10,027 nucleotides of DNA from Bacteroidales bacterium UBA1217 (GTDB lineage: Bacteria > Bacteroidota > Bacteroidia > Bacteroidales > P3): the NCBI GenBank assembly GCA_002309335.1, contig DBXH01000003.1, positions 1 to 10,027 on the forward strand, written 5' to 3'. The notes beneath the pieces are model-generated. The model had not been told where the DNA came from and did not search any database. It saw nothing but the letters and a program-made list of their open reading frames with translations. Each line of letters begins with the position of its first letter. Within the stretch, counting starts at the first letter, position 1. Shown piece by piece: positions 1 through 5,678 of the stretch. The position numbers and the translations under genes were made by a program.

Positions 1-143
1 AACTCCTCGACGGCTTTCTTCCAAAGTTCGTTTTCGAGGCGCGTCTCCTCGGTGCGCTTGCGCACCGTGTCGAGGTACTCGTAATGCGCCGCGTTGGCCG
101 CCCGCGCGATGGAAATGATGTCAATCTGAATCGGGATGTTCAT
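1..143 (-). CDS. Unknown protein, N-terminal part only (3' end outside window)
   Basis: An open frame starts at the ATG at 143-141 on the minus strand and runs off the window after 47 codons. It begins MNIPIQIDIISIARAANAAH and continues into a charged, helix-prone stretch rich in Glu, Arg and Lys (YEYLDTVRKRTEETRLENEL). There is no signal peptide or membrane segment in the visible part, so a cytoplasmic protein with a helical or coiled-coil N-terminus is likely. Its GC-rich codons resemble those of the core genes in this window. I do not recognise the family. The start is supported by the AT-rich leader just upstream, which contains a perfect 12-bp palindrome, and by the hairpin at 167-199 that separates it from the remnant gene upstream. 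Confidence 0.6.
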   Translation of the reverse strand, partial: MNIPIQIDIISIARAANAAHYEYLDTVRKRTEETRLENELWKKAVEE

Positions 144-155
144 AATTGTACAATT
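144..155. promoter_or_regulatory. 12-bp perfect palindrome abutting a start codon
   Basis: The sequence AATTGTACAATT is perfectly self-complementary and lies directly against the ATG of the minus-strand gene at 143. Its position fits an operator or a structure covering the ribosome-binding region. A chance AT-rich palindrome is possible and no regulator is known. Confidence 0.3.
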
Positions 156-166
156 TTACTTGTTGC

Positions 167-199
167 AAACAGGCGGACATGGAAAATGTCCGCCTGTTT
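167..199 (-). terminator. Strong hairpin, probable terminator
   Basis: Positions 167-180 and 186-199 form a perfect 14-bp stem with a 5-nt loop (core AGGCGGACAT / ATGTCCGCCT). The stem ends in AAA/TTT, so either strand would give a GC stem followed by a short U run. On the minus strand it lies 21 bp after the stop of the remnant gene at 221 and just before the gene starting at 143, which fits termination between them. The T-run beyond the stem is poor on the minus strand and better on the plus strand (CTTTATATT), so it may be bidirectional. Confidence 0.6.
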
Positions 200-220
200 C
201 TTTATATTGTTGAAGAAAGT

Positions 221-379
221 TTAGAAGTTGAACTTGCCGTTCTGGTGTTTCCACTCGCTTTCGGGGGCGATGGTCTCCATCACGTCCCAATGCTCGGCAA
301 TTTTGCCGTTTTCGAGTAATTCCTGAAGGGTGTTCTCCTTGTCAAATAACCCAACGCCTTGATTCTTATGGTATTTCAT
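221..379 (-). pseudogene. 52-codon remnant: SnoaL-like C-terminus fused to a transposase-like N-terminus
   Basis: The frame from ATG 379-377 to TAA 223-221 encodes 52 residues. Residues 23-50 (ENGKIAEHWDVMETI...SEWK...NGKF) match the C-terminal end of SnoaL-like/NTF2-fold proteins common in Bacteroidales, where an ENGKI.EHWD strand closes the barrel. Full proteins of that family are about 120-150 aa, so most of the fold is missing. Residues 1-21 (MKYHKNQGVGLFDKENTLQE then L) do not belong to that family. From memory they resemble the start of IS5-like transposases (LFD..., then L..L). Base composition changes at the join near 316: AT-rich before it, GC-rich after it. I infer a deletion or IS-mediated fusion. 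The short protein cannot be a working enzyme. A real small protein is possible because a good promoter lies upstream. Confidence 0.55.
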
Positions 380-406
380 ATATGCTGCATTATTCTGTTA
401 ATACTG

Positions 407-437
407 CAAAAATACGAAAATATATTGATATAACAAA
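407..437 (-). promoter_or_regulatory. Bacteroidetes-type promoter (TTTG-N19-TATTTTTG)
   Basis: On the minus strand TTTG at 437-434 is followed after 19 bp by TATTTTTG at 414-407. This fits the Bacteroidetes sigma-ABfr consensus (-33 TTTG, -7 TAnnTTTG, about 19-21 bp apart). It would start transcription near 400, about 20 nt before the ATG at 379, so the remnant gene is probably still transcribed. A five-codon frame (ATG at 390-388) ends with its TGA overlapping the ATG at 379. Confidence 0.65.
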
Positions 438-471
438 ATGAAATTTAATCATTTAATTTATATTACTCCCC

Positions 472-510
472 TAAAATATGATTAGAATGAGAGTAAAATA
501 TGATAAGAAT
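472..510. repeat. 17-bp direct repeat with 22-bp period
   Basis: TAAAATATGATTAGAAT at 472-488 is repeated as TAAAATATGATAAGAAT at 494-510, 16 of 17 bases identical. The start-to-start distance is 22 bp, about two helical turns, so both copies present the same DNA face. It lies about 35 bp upstream of the -33 element of the minus-strand promoter, a position suited to an activator. AT-rich sequence makes chance repeats more likely. Confidence 0.5.
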
Positions 511-587
511 ATGGTATATGGAAATCAGGTAGTTGCAAAAGGGTATTTTTTGACCTTTTTCGGGCTCTTTTTTTCCTTTTTGGAGTA

Positions 588-600
588 TGACATTTTGTCA
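588..600. promoter_or_regulatory. Palindrome TGACA-TTT-TGTCA
   Basis: TGACATTTTGTCA is a perfect inverted repeat of 5-bp arms around TTT. It lies about 95 bp upstream of the -7 element of the small-membrane-protein/efp promoter. Its core CATTTTGTC recurs in the palindrome at 633-652. It has the form of a dimeric regulator's operator, but the regulator is unknown. Confidence 0.4.
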
Positions 601-632
601 GTTCGGGTCGGGTTGTAATGTGAAGTTTTAAT

Positions 633-652
633 TCCATTTTGTCCAAAATGGA
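633..652. promoter_or_regulatory. Palindrome TCCATTTT-GTCC-AAAATGGA
   Basis: Two 8-bp arms at 633-640 and 645-652 flank GTCC. It shares CATTTTGTC with the palindrome at 588-600, 45 bp upstream. It lies about 45 bp upstream of the -7 element at 696-703, so bound protein could affect transcription of the downstream genes. Function is inferred only from position and symmetry. Confidence 0.4.
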
Positions 653-695
653 GGTTGGTTTTTGAATTTTTTTTTACCGATTTGAGAAATATTTG

Positions 696-703
696 TATTT
701 TTG
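696..703 (+). promoter_or_regulatory. -7 promoter element TATTTTTG
   Basis: TATTTTTG fits the Bacteroidetes -7 consensus TAnnTTTG and predicts a start of transcription near 710, about 20 nt before the ATG at 729. The expected -33 TTTG is not exact: the T-rich run at about 670-677 is in place, while the clear TTTG at 681-684 is only 11 bp away. The match places the true gene start at 729, because an in-frame ATG at 693 would lie inside the promoter. Confidence 0.6.
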
Positions 704-728
704 CAATTTCAAATTAATTTATAAAAAG

Positions 729-998
729 ATGGAAAAATCGACACAAGTCAAGATATACGAATGGGCATCCTACCTCCTGATAATTGCTGCCACCGTCTAT
801 TTCTTTGTCTCGGGCAAAGAGGTGACAATCACTATGATGGGTGTTGTTCTGGCACTCTTCTGCCGCACTATGATGAGCCGCACGCGGTGCCGTATGTTCG
901 AGGAGGAGAACGAGGAGCTGAAGGTGGATTTGCGTCGCTTGACCAACCTGCTTGAGCTCGAGAAAAAGAAAAAAAAAGACAATTCTAATAATCAATAA
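729..998 (+). CDS. Small inner-membrane protein with coiled-coil tail, unknown function
   Basis: The 89-aa protein begins MEKSTQVKIYEWASYLLIIA. It has two hydrophobic segments at about residues 12-28 and 32-49 joined by a short turn (SGKE). An Arg-rich cytoplasmic boundary (MSRTRCR) follows, then a heptad-like acidic and basic helix at about 55-82 (FEEENEELKVDLRRLTNLLE) ending in a lysine run. This suggests a hairpin membrane anchor with both ends in the cytoplasm and a tail that may dimerise or bind a partner. I recognise no named family. I chose ATG 729 over the in-frame ATG at 693 because the promoter -7 element covers 696-703. efp follows after only 18 bp, so the two are probably co-transcribed. 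Confidence 0.8.
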   Translation: MEKSTQVKIYEWASYLLIIAATVYFFVSGKEVTITMMGVVLALFCRTMMSRTRCRMFEEENEELKVDLRRLTNLLELEKKKKKDNSNNQ

Positions 999-1016
999 TT
1001 AAATTTTTTTGTTTTT

Positions 1017-1580
1017 ATGGCAACAACAACTGATATTAAAAATGGGTTGTGCATCAATTTTAACAACGACATTTACACTATCGTAGAATTTCTTCACGTG
1101 AAACCTGGCAAGGGCGCCGCTTTTGTCCGTACCAAGATGCGTAACGTGAAAACCGGCCGTATGCTGGAGAACACCTTCCCCTCGGGCGCCAAGATCGACA
1201 TCGTCCGCGTCGAGCGCCGTCCCTACACTTATCTCTACAAAGAGGGTGATATGCACGTGTTTATGCATACCGAGACTTACGAGCAGATTTATATTCCCGA
1301 GACTATCATCAACGCTCCTCAGTTCCTGAGAGACGGCCAGTATGTTGAAATCACGGTCGACGCCGACACTGAGACCCCGCTGATGTGCGAGCTTCCGCCG
1401 TTCATCGAGACGGTTGTCACCTATACCGAGCCCGGCTTTGCCGGTAACACGGCTACCAACGCTATGAAGGATGCCACGGTCGAGCCCGGCGTCCAGATCC
1501 GTGTGCCTCTCTTCATCAAAGAAGGCGAGCGCATCAAGGTCGACACCCGCACCTGCGAGTATTCCGAACGTATCAAGTAA
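1017..1580 (+). CDS. efp: Translation elongation factor P
   Basis: EF-P enters the ribosomal E site and helps peptide bond formation at polyproline and similar stalling sequences. The 187-aa length is normal. It has the three usual beta-barrel domains: a KOW-like domain I (about 1-63), an OB domain II (about 66-126) and an OB domain III (about 129-185). The conserved domain I loop VKPGKGAAFVRTK carries Lys32, the equivalent of the residue modified in other bacteria. The domain II/III region shows the family pattern (LPPFIETVVTYTEPG, then DATVEPGVQIRVPLFIKEGE and KVDTRTCEYSER). No modification gene (epmA/epmB, ymfI, earP) is seen nearby, so the state of Lys32 is unknown. The leader before the ATG is AT-rich (AATTAAATTTTTTTG), typical of Bacteroidetes. 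It lies between a small membrane protein (18 bp upstream) and a peptidase-like gene (83 bp downstream). Confidence 0.97.
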   Translation: MATTTDIKNGLCINFNNDIYTIVEFLHVKPGKGAAFVRTKMRNVKTGRMLENTFPSGAKIDIVRVERRPYTYLYKEGDMHVFMHTETYEQIYIPETIINAPQFLRDGQYVEITVDADTETPLMCELPPFIETVVTYTEPGFAGNTATNAMKDATVEPGVQIRVPLFIKEGERIKVDTRTCEYSERIK

Positions 1581-1601
1581 GGCGACACCACATTGAAACG
1601 A

Positions 1602-1639
1602 TATAGAGGGATAGTTCCGCAAGGGGCTATGCCTCTATA
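1602..1639 (+). other. Long intergenic RNA hairpin capped by a GCAA tetraloop
   Basis: Between efp and the next gene, 1602-1618 pairs with 1623-1639: eight pairs (TATAGAGG/CCTCTATA), one G-G mismatch (1610/1631), four pairs (ATAG/CTAT), two U-G wobbles and two C-G pairs, closed by GCAA at 1619-1622. The wobbles and the GNRA loop only work in plus-strand RNA, so the structure belongs to the efp transcript. No U-tract follows, so it is not an ordinary intrinsic terminator. It could be an mRNA-stabilising or processing element, an attenuator, or a REP-like insertion. It ends 24 bp before the next ATG. Confidence 0.65.
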
Positions 1640-1663
1640 CATTTATACCAAGAACAAACAGTT

Positions 1664-2719
1664 ATGAGCAACCTTAAACGACTCTACTGGAACTACTCCA
1701 GATTCTCATTGAAGATAATCGGACTGGCGCTTGTCATCACGGCGCTTACGCTGCTTGCTGTGAAATGCACGGGCAAAGGAGTGAAGCAACAGCCGCCGGA
1801 GGCCCCCATTGTCGACTATAGCCAAGTGGCGACCCCCGACTTCAACGCCGACTCGGCCTATGGCTTTGTCAAGAATCAGGTGGATATGGGCTTCCGTCAT
1901 CCTGGCACCAAGGGTCACGCAGCGTGCGCCGATTATATCGCCAAGACTATGCGCCGTTGGTGCGACACAGTCATTGTGCAGCCGTTCACTACAACGCTGT
2001 GGAACGGACAAACCGTTGAGGGTAAAAATATTATTGCCTCTATCGCTCCGGAGCGTGAACGTCGCATTCTCCTTGCCGCGCATTGGGATTCGCGCCAATG
2101 GGCCGACCACGACCTAGACACCACCAAATGGCGCTCGCCGTTGCTGGGTGCCAACGACGGTGCCAGCGGCTCGGGTCTGCTGATGGAGATGGCGCGAGCT
2201 ATGTCGTCGATGCCTCCATCGGTGGGTGTTGATTTTGTCTTCTTCGATGTTGAGGATCAGGGTATTCCGGAATGGGCCAACCGCTATGAGGACAACACCT
2301 GGTGCAAGGGCTCGCAGCATTGGGCCAAGAACCCTCACAGGATGTTCTATCAGGCTGATTACGGCATACTTTACGATATGGTGGGTACATCAGAGCCTCG
2401 CTACACAAAGGAGGAGATTTCGATGAATTTCGCACAAGGGCTGATGAACAAGATGTGGAGCTGCGCTTCCTATCTCGGCTACGGCAACATCTTTGTCGAC
2501 GAACTGAGTGGCGCCATCCTCGATGACCATCTTTATGTCAACCAGATACTCCGTGTGCCTATGATCGACATTGTGCAGAACAGTCCCAGTTGCAGTTTCT
2601 ACACCCACTGGCATACGGTCAAGGACGACCTCGATGCTGTCGACCGCAATACGTTAAAGACCGTTGCAACGGTGAGTCTCAAGGTGATATATTCCGATTT
2701 TCCGCCTAAAACAGAATAG
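1664..2719 (+). CDS. M28-family zinc enzyme, probable glutaminyl-peptide cyclotransferase (QC-like)
   Basis: This 351-aa protein has one N-terminal hydrophobic segment (about 18-34) followed by a single M28/QC fold, so it is probably anchored in the inner membrane facing the periplasm. Cys35 follows the segment, but Lys at -1 (LAVKC) makes a lipobox poor. Visible fold motifs are AAHWDSR (138-144), GANDGASGSG (162-171), FFDVEDQG (193-200) and THWHTVKDDLD (314-324). By analogy with known QCs, Asp165, Glu197 and His317 would bind one zinc. The WHT.(D)D pattern near the C-terminus and the length (P. gingivalis QC is similar) favour a QC, which converts N-terminal Gln to pyroglutamate on exported proteins. 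An aminopeptidase of the same clan remains possible: His140 and Asp142 are also present and could hold a second metal. It lies 7 bp upstream of a lipoprotein gene, with which it is probably co-transcribed. Confidence 0.8.
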   Translation: MSNLKRLYWNYSRFSLKIIGLALVITALTLLAVKCTGKGVKQQPPEAPIVDYSQVATPDFNADSAYGFVKNQVDMGFRHPGTKGHAACADYIAKTMRRWCDTVIVQPFTTTLWNGQTVEGKNIIASIAPERERRILLAAHWDSRQWADHDLDTTKWRSPLLGANDGASGSGLLMEMARAMSSMPPSVGVDFVFFDVEDQGIPEWANRYEDNTWCKGSQHWAKNPHRMFYQADYGILYDMVGTSEPRYTKEEISMNFAQGLMNKMWSCASYLGYGNIFVDELSGAILDDHLYVNQILRVPMIDIVQNSPSCSFYTHWHTVKDDLDAVDRNTLKTVATVSLKVIYSDFPPKTE

Positions 2720-2726
2720 AATATTG

Positions 2727-3149
2727 ATGAAAATCGTTCGCCATATACTGCTTGCGCTTTTTGTCTTTGCTGCGTTTTCGTGCGGCAAGGAGGAGCGTTG
2801 CGGTGTGCCAATAGGTATTACCAATTTCACTATCGAGCCGAACTCGGCTTACTATTCGGGTCTGAACAATGTGGGAGGATATATGTATCTTACCGGCGGC
2901 CATCGCGGAGTGATTGTGGTGCGAACCGCCTACGACCATTTTGTGGCTTTCGAGCGCACCTGCCCTGCCGACAGCACCACTGCGGTTGTTGCGGCTGAAG
3001 ACTGGGGCGGAACGCTGCTGGAATGCCCAGAATGCCATACTCTTTTCAACGCCTATGCCGACGGCTACCCCATCGATGGCGGCGCCACCGCCTGCCCCCT
3101 CCACCAGTACAGCACCAGCTACACCAACGGCGAACTGTGGGTGTATTGA
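2727..3149 (+). CDS. Rieske-like-fold lipoprotein with incomplete cluster ligands
   Basis: The 140-aa protein begins with a signal peptide and lipobox (LFVFAAFSC, lipidated Cys19), placing it in the envelope. The rest follows the order of a Rieske-type domain: HFVAFERTCP (71-80), LECPECHTLF (98-107), then DGYPIDGGATACPLHQYSTSY (112-132) and a final strand. In a true Rieske protein CxH and CxxH bind 2Fe-2S. Here the first site is C79-P-A-D with no His, and the second is C100-P-E-C103-H104. C123 and H126 lie where relatives usually have other residues. It probably binds no normal Rieske cluster, but C100/C103 with other ligands could hold a metal. The start is the ATG at 2727, although a TTG directly precedes it in frame. 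It is 7 bp after the QC-like gene and converges on clpX with 8 bp between stops. Confidence 0.75.
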   Translation: MKIVRHILLALFVFAAFSCGKEERCGVPIGITNFTIEPNSAYYSGLNNVGGYMYLTGGHRGVIVVRTAYDHFVAFERTCPADSTTAVVAAEDWGGTLLECPECHTLFNAYADGYPIDGGATACPLHQYSTSYTNGELWVY

Positions 3150-3157
3150 TTTGTGTT

Positions 3158-4393
3158 TTAGCTAGCCAGGAGTTTTGAGCGGTTCAGCTTGTCGTTTGCC
3201 ATTTTGCGGGTAATCTTGATGCTTTCGCCGCGATGGTTGGGCAGGTCGAACATCAGGTCGTTCATAATGTTTTCTACTATCGAGCGCAATCCGCGGGCGC
3301 CCAGTTTGTACTCGACGGCGGTGTCAACGATGGTGTCGATGGCACCTTTGTCAAACTCCAGTTTCACATTGTCCATCTTAAACAGCTCCTGATACTGCTT
3401 CACGAGAGCGTTTTTCGGCTCGGTGAGAATGCGGCGCAAAGCGTTGCGGTCGAGCGGGTTGAGATAGGTAAGTACAGGGAAGCGGCCCACCAGTTCGGGG
3501 ATAAGGCCAAACTTCTTCAAATCCATCGGCTGGATATATTGCAGCAGGTTGTGGCGGTCGATCTCCTCGCGTGTCTTGGTGCCGCTGAAACCTATAACAT
3601 TCGATTTCATTCGCGAAGCAATATCGCGTTCTATGCCGTCGAAGGCTCCGCCCGATATGAAGAGGATATTGCGTGTGTTTACCTGAATCATCTGCTGCTC
3701 AGGGTGTTTGCGTCCTCCCTGCGGCGGCACATTGACTACGGCACCTTCAAGCAGTTTGAGCATAGCCTGCTGCACGCCCTCGCCCGATACGTCGCGTGTG
3801 ATTGAGGGATTGTCGCTTTTGCGGGCAATCTTGTCAATCTCGTCGATGAAGACGATGCCTCTCTCGGCTGCTTCAACATCATAGTCGGCTGCCTGCAGAA
3901 GTCGCACAAGCACATTCTCAACGTCGTCGCCCACATAGCCAGCCTCGGTCAGCGTGGTGGCGTCGGCGATGCAGAAAGGAACGTCGAGCATTCGTGCGAT
4001 GGTGCGTGCCATAAGAGTCTTGCCGGTACCGGTCTCGCCGACGAGGATGATGTTCGACTTTTCAATTTCGACATCGTTTCCTTTGCCAGTCTCTTCGCAG
4101 TAGCGCAGGCGTTTGTAGTGGTTGTATACGGCTACGGCGAGCACCTTCTTGGCATCCTCCTGTCCTATAACGTACTGATCCATCAATGCTTTGATTTCGG
4201 CCGGCGTGGGTATGTTATTATTAGTCTTGTGGGTGTGTTTCGTGGTCGATTGCTGCTGATTTATAATCAGGTTAGCCTGGGTTACGCATTCGGGACAGAT
4301 GTATCCGTCAATTCCGGTAAGCAGCATAGAGCATTGTGACGCCGGGCGTCCGCAGAATGAGCAGTGTTCTTCGTTGTTCTTTTTGTTAGCCAT
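3158..4393 (-). CDS. clpX: ATP-dependent Clp protease ATP-binding subunit ClpX
   Basis: ClpX is the hexameric AAA+ unfoldase that feeds tagged proteins to ClpP. All signature parts are present in the 411-aa protein: N-terminal zinc-binding domain (C11, C14, C33, C36), Walker A GETGTGKT (119-126), pore loop GYVGD (152-156), Walker B IVFIDEIDK (180-188), the RKH loop (228-230), the IGF loop that docks on ClpP (267-269) and sensor-2 GARGLR (365-370). The linker at about 45-60 is Gln, Thr and Asn rich. The IGF loop means it should work with ClpP, but no clpP is in this window. It starts 19 bp after rodA, on the same strand, so it is probably read from the mrdA-rodA operon. The C-terminus ends close to the convergent plus-strand gene with no terminator between. 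Confidence 0.97.
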   Translation of the reverse strand: MANKKNNEEHCSFCGRPASQCSMLLTGIDGYICPECVTQANLIINQQQSTTKHTHKTNNNIPTPAEIKALMDQYVIGQEDAKKVLAVAVYNHYKRLRYCEETGKGNDVEIEKSNIILVGETGTGKTLMARTIARMLDVPFCIADATTLTEAGYVGDDVENVLVRLLQAADYDVEAAERGIVFIDEIDKIARKSDNPSITRDVSGEGVQQAMLKLLEGAVVNVPPQGGRKHPEQQMIQVNTRNILFISGGAFDGIERDIASRMKSNVIGFSGTKTREEIDRHNLLQYIQPMDLKKFGLIPELVGRFPVLTYLNPLDRNALRRILTEPKNALVKQYQELFKMDNVKLEFDKGAIDTIVDTAVEYKLGARGLRSIVENIMNDLMFDLPNHRGESIKITRKMANDKLNRSKLLAS

Positions 4394-4412
4394 TATGATG
4401 TGTTTATTTGTT

Positions 4413-5678
4413 CTAAATAAGATTCGTTCGTTCCTGGTCTTGACGCAGGAATATGAAAAGCAGGATGGTGAATGCCATCAGCGAGGAGCCTCCGTAGCTG
4501 AAGAACGGCAACGGGATGCCGATGACCGGCAACAGCCCGAGCACCATTCCTATATTGATGAGAATGTGAATGAATAGGATTCCCGCCACAGAGTAGCCAT
4601 AGAATCGCGAAAACTTTGAGTACTGCCTTTCGGCGAGCCGTACAAGCCTGAGGAGCAAAGCGATATAAGCCAGAATCAGCAGAGTGGAACCCACAAAGCC
4701 CCATTCCTCGCCAACGGTGCAGAAGATGAAGTCAGTCTCCTGCTCGGGAACGAAGTCGGCTTTGGTTATGGTGCCGTTAAGGAATCCTTTTCCTATCAGA
4801 CCGCCCGAGCCGATGGCCAGTTTCGACTGATAGACGTTGTAGCCGGTGCCCGTCTTGCTTGTTTCTTTGTCAGCCTTGCCCAGGAGCACATCGATACGTT
4901 CGCGTTGGTGAGGCTGCAATACCTTCTCGAAGGCCAAATCGACCGAGAAGACGTATGCCGTGCAGATCAGAAACAGCGCCGTGACCCAGATATAATGTTT
5001 CATTGTACGTTTGTTGAGCCACACAAAGAGGTAGAACAGCGCAATCAAGGCAAGTCCGCCAATGATGGCTATGACCCATATTTTCTCCATCAATAGAGCT
5101 AGTACAAAGAGCACCACGGCCACTAGTCCTATCACTAGAATTTTGGCCGACATACCCTCGCGGTAGAGCGGCAGCAAGAAGCTGGCGAAGACGAGTGCCG
5201 AGCCGGTGTCGTGTTGCAAGATGATGATTCCGGCAGGAAAGAGGATTATGGCCCAGGCAATGATTTTGGTGCGGATCTGCTTATAATCGAGGTCGAGGGT
5301 GCTCATATATTTTGCCAGCGCCAGCGCGGTGGCGAACTTGGCAAACTCCGAGGCCTGGAACTTGAACGAGCCGATTTTTATCCACGAAGTACCTCCGTTG
5401 GTGGTATCGCCGATAAACAACGTCAGTATCAGCAAACCGATGACTGCAAAGTAGATAAGATAGGCCGTCGAGGAAAAGATGTGCGGGTCTATCAGCGTGA
5501 TGATAAGGGCTATAACCAGTGAGGCACCAATCCACATCATCTCCTTCCCGTGCAGGGTCGAGAAATCGAATACTGCAGCGTGAGCCTCGTCATAGCAGGC
5601 AGCGTATATGTTGAGCCATCCGAAAATAAGGATGACCGCATAAAGCAAAACCGTTACCCAATCTATTTTTGTCTGCAT
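4413..5678 (-). CDS. rodA: Rod-shape SEDS peptidoglycan glycosyltransferase RodA
   Basis: RodA polymerises lipid II into glycan strands for lateral wall growth, in complex with PBP2. The 421-aa protein is a multipass membrane protein with about ten hydrophobic segments. SEDS motifs are in order: NGGTSWIKIGSFKFQASE (94-111), LQHDTGSA (154-161) with the essential Asp157, HQRERI (257-262), YQSKLAIGSGGLIGKG (283-298), DFIFCTVGEEWGFVG (316-330) and GLLPVIGIPLPFFSYGGSS (381-399). The catalytic Asp is kept. Its ATG (5678-5676) overlaps the TAA of mrdA by one base (TAATG), which suggests translational coupling of the two partner proteins. FtsW is the paralogue, but the PBP2 partner directly upstream makes RodA the better call. 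Confidence 0.95.
   Translation of the reverse strand: MQTKIDWVTVLLYAVILIFGWLNIYAACYDEAHAAVFDFSTLHGKEMMWIGASLVIALIITLIDPHIFSSTAYLIYFAVIGLLILTLFIGDTTNGGTSWIKIGSFKFQASEFAKFATALALAKYMSTLDLDYKQIRTKIIAWAIILFPAGIIILQHDTGSALVFASFLLPLYREGMSAKILVIGLVAVVLFVLALLMEKIWVIAIIGGLALIALFYLFVWLNKRTMKHYIWVTALFLICTAYVFSVDLAFEKVLQPHQRERIDVLLGKADKETSKTGTGYNVYQSKLAIGSGGLIGKGFLNGTITKADFVPEQETDFIFCTVGEEWGFVGSTLLILAYIALLLRLVRLAERQYSKFSRFYGYSVAGILFIHILINIGMVLGLLPVIGIPLPFFSYGGSSLMAFTILLFIFLRQDQERTNLI

Larger units (their letters stand above)
380..728. other. AT-rich intergenic region between divergent genes
   Basis: No credible coding frame was found here. The region holds divergent promoters at both ends (407-437 minus, 696-703 plus), a phased direct repeat at 472-510, long T-runs at about 547-585, and small palindromes at 588-600 and 633-652. 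It is unusually long and AT-rich compared with the tight spacing elsewhere, so it could be control DNA or decayed sequence left by the event that made the remnant at 221-379. Confidence 0.6.

Noticed and set aside
693..728. Upstream ATG extending the small membrane protein by 12 residues
   Set aside because: The promoter -7 element at 696-703 covers this ATG, so the transcript starts after it.
999..1622. 207-codon open frame on the minus strand
   Set aside because: It is antisense to efp and translates the efp complement; no recognisable motifs.
3233..3805. 190-codon open frame on the plus strand
   Set aside because: It is antisense to clpX, which is fully recognisable. No protein family pattern and no upstream promoter were seen.
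4118..4339. Plus-strand open frames opposite the clpX N-terminus
   Set aside because: They are antisense to the zinc-finger and linker region of clpX and show no motif or start signal.
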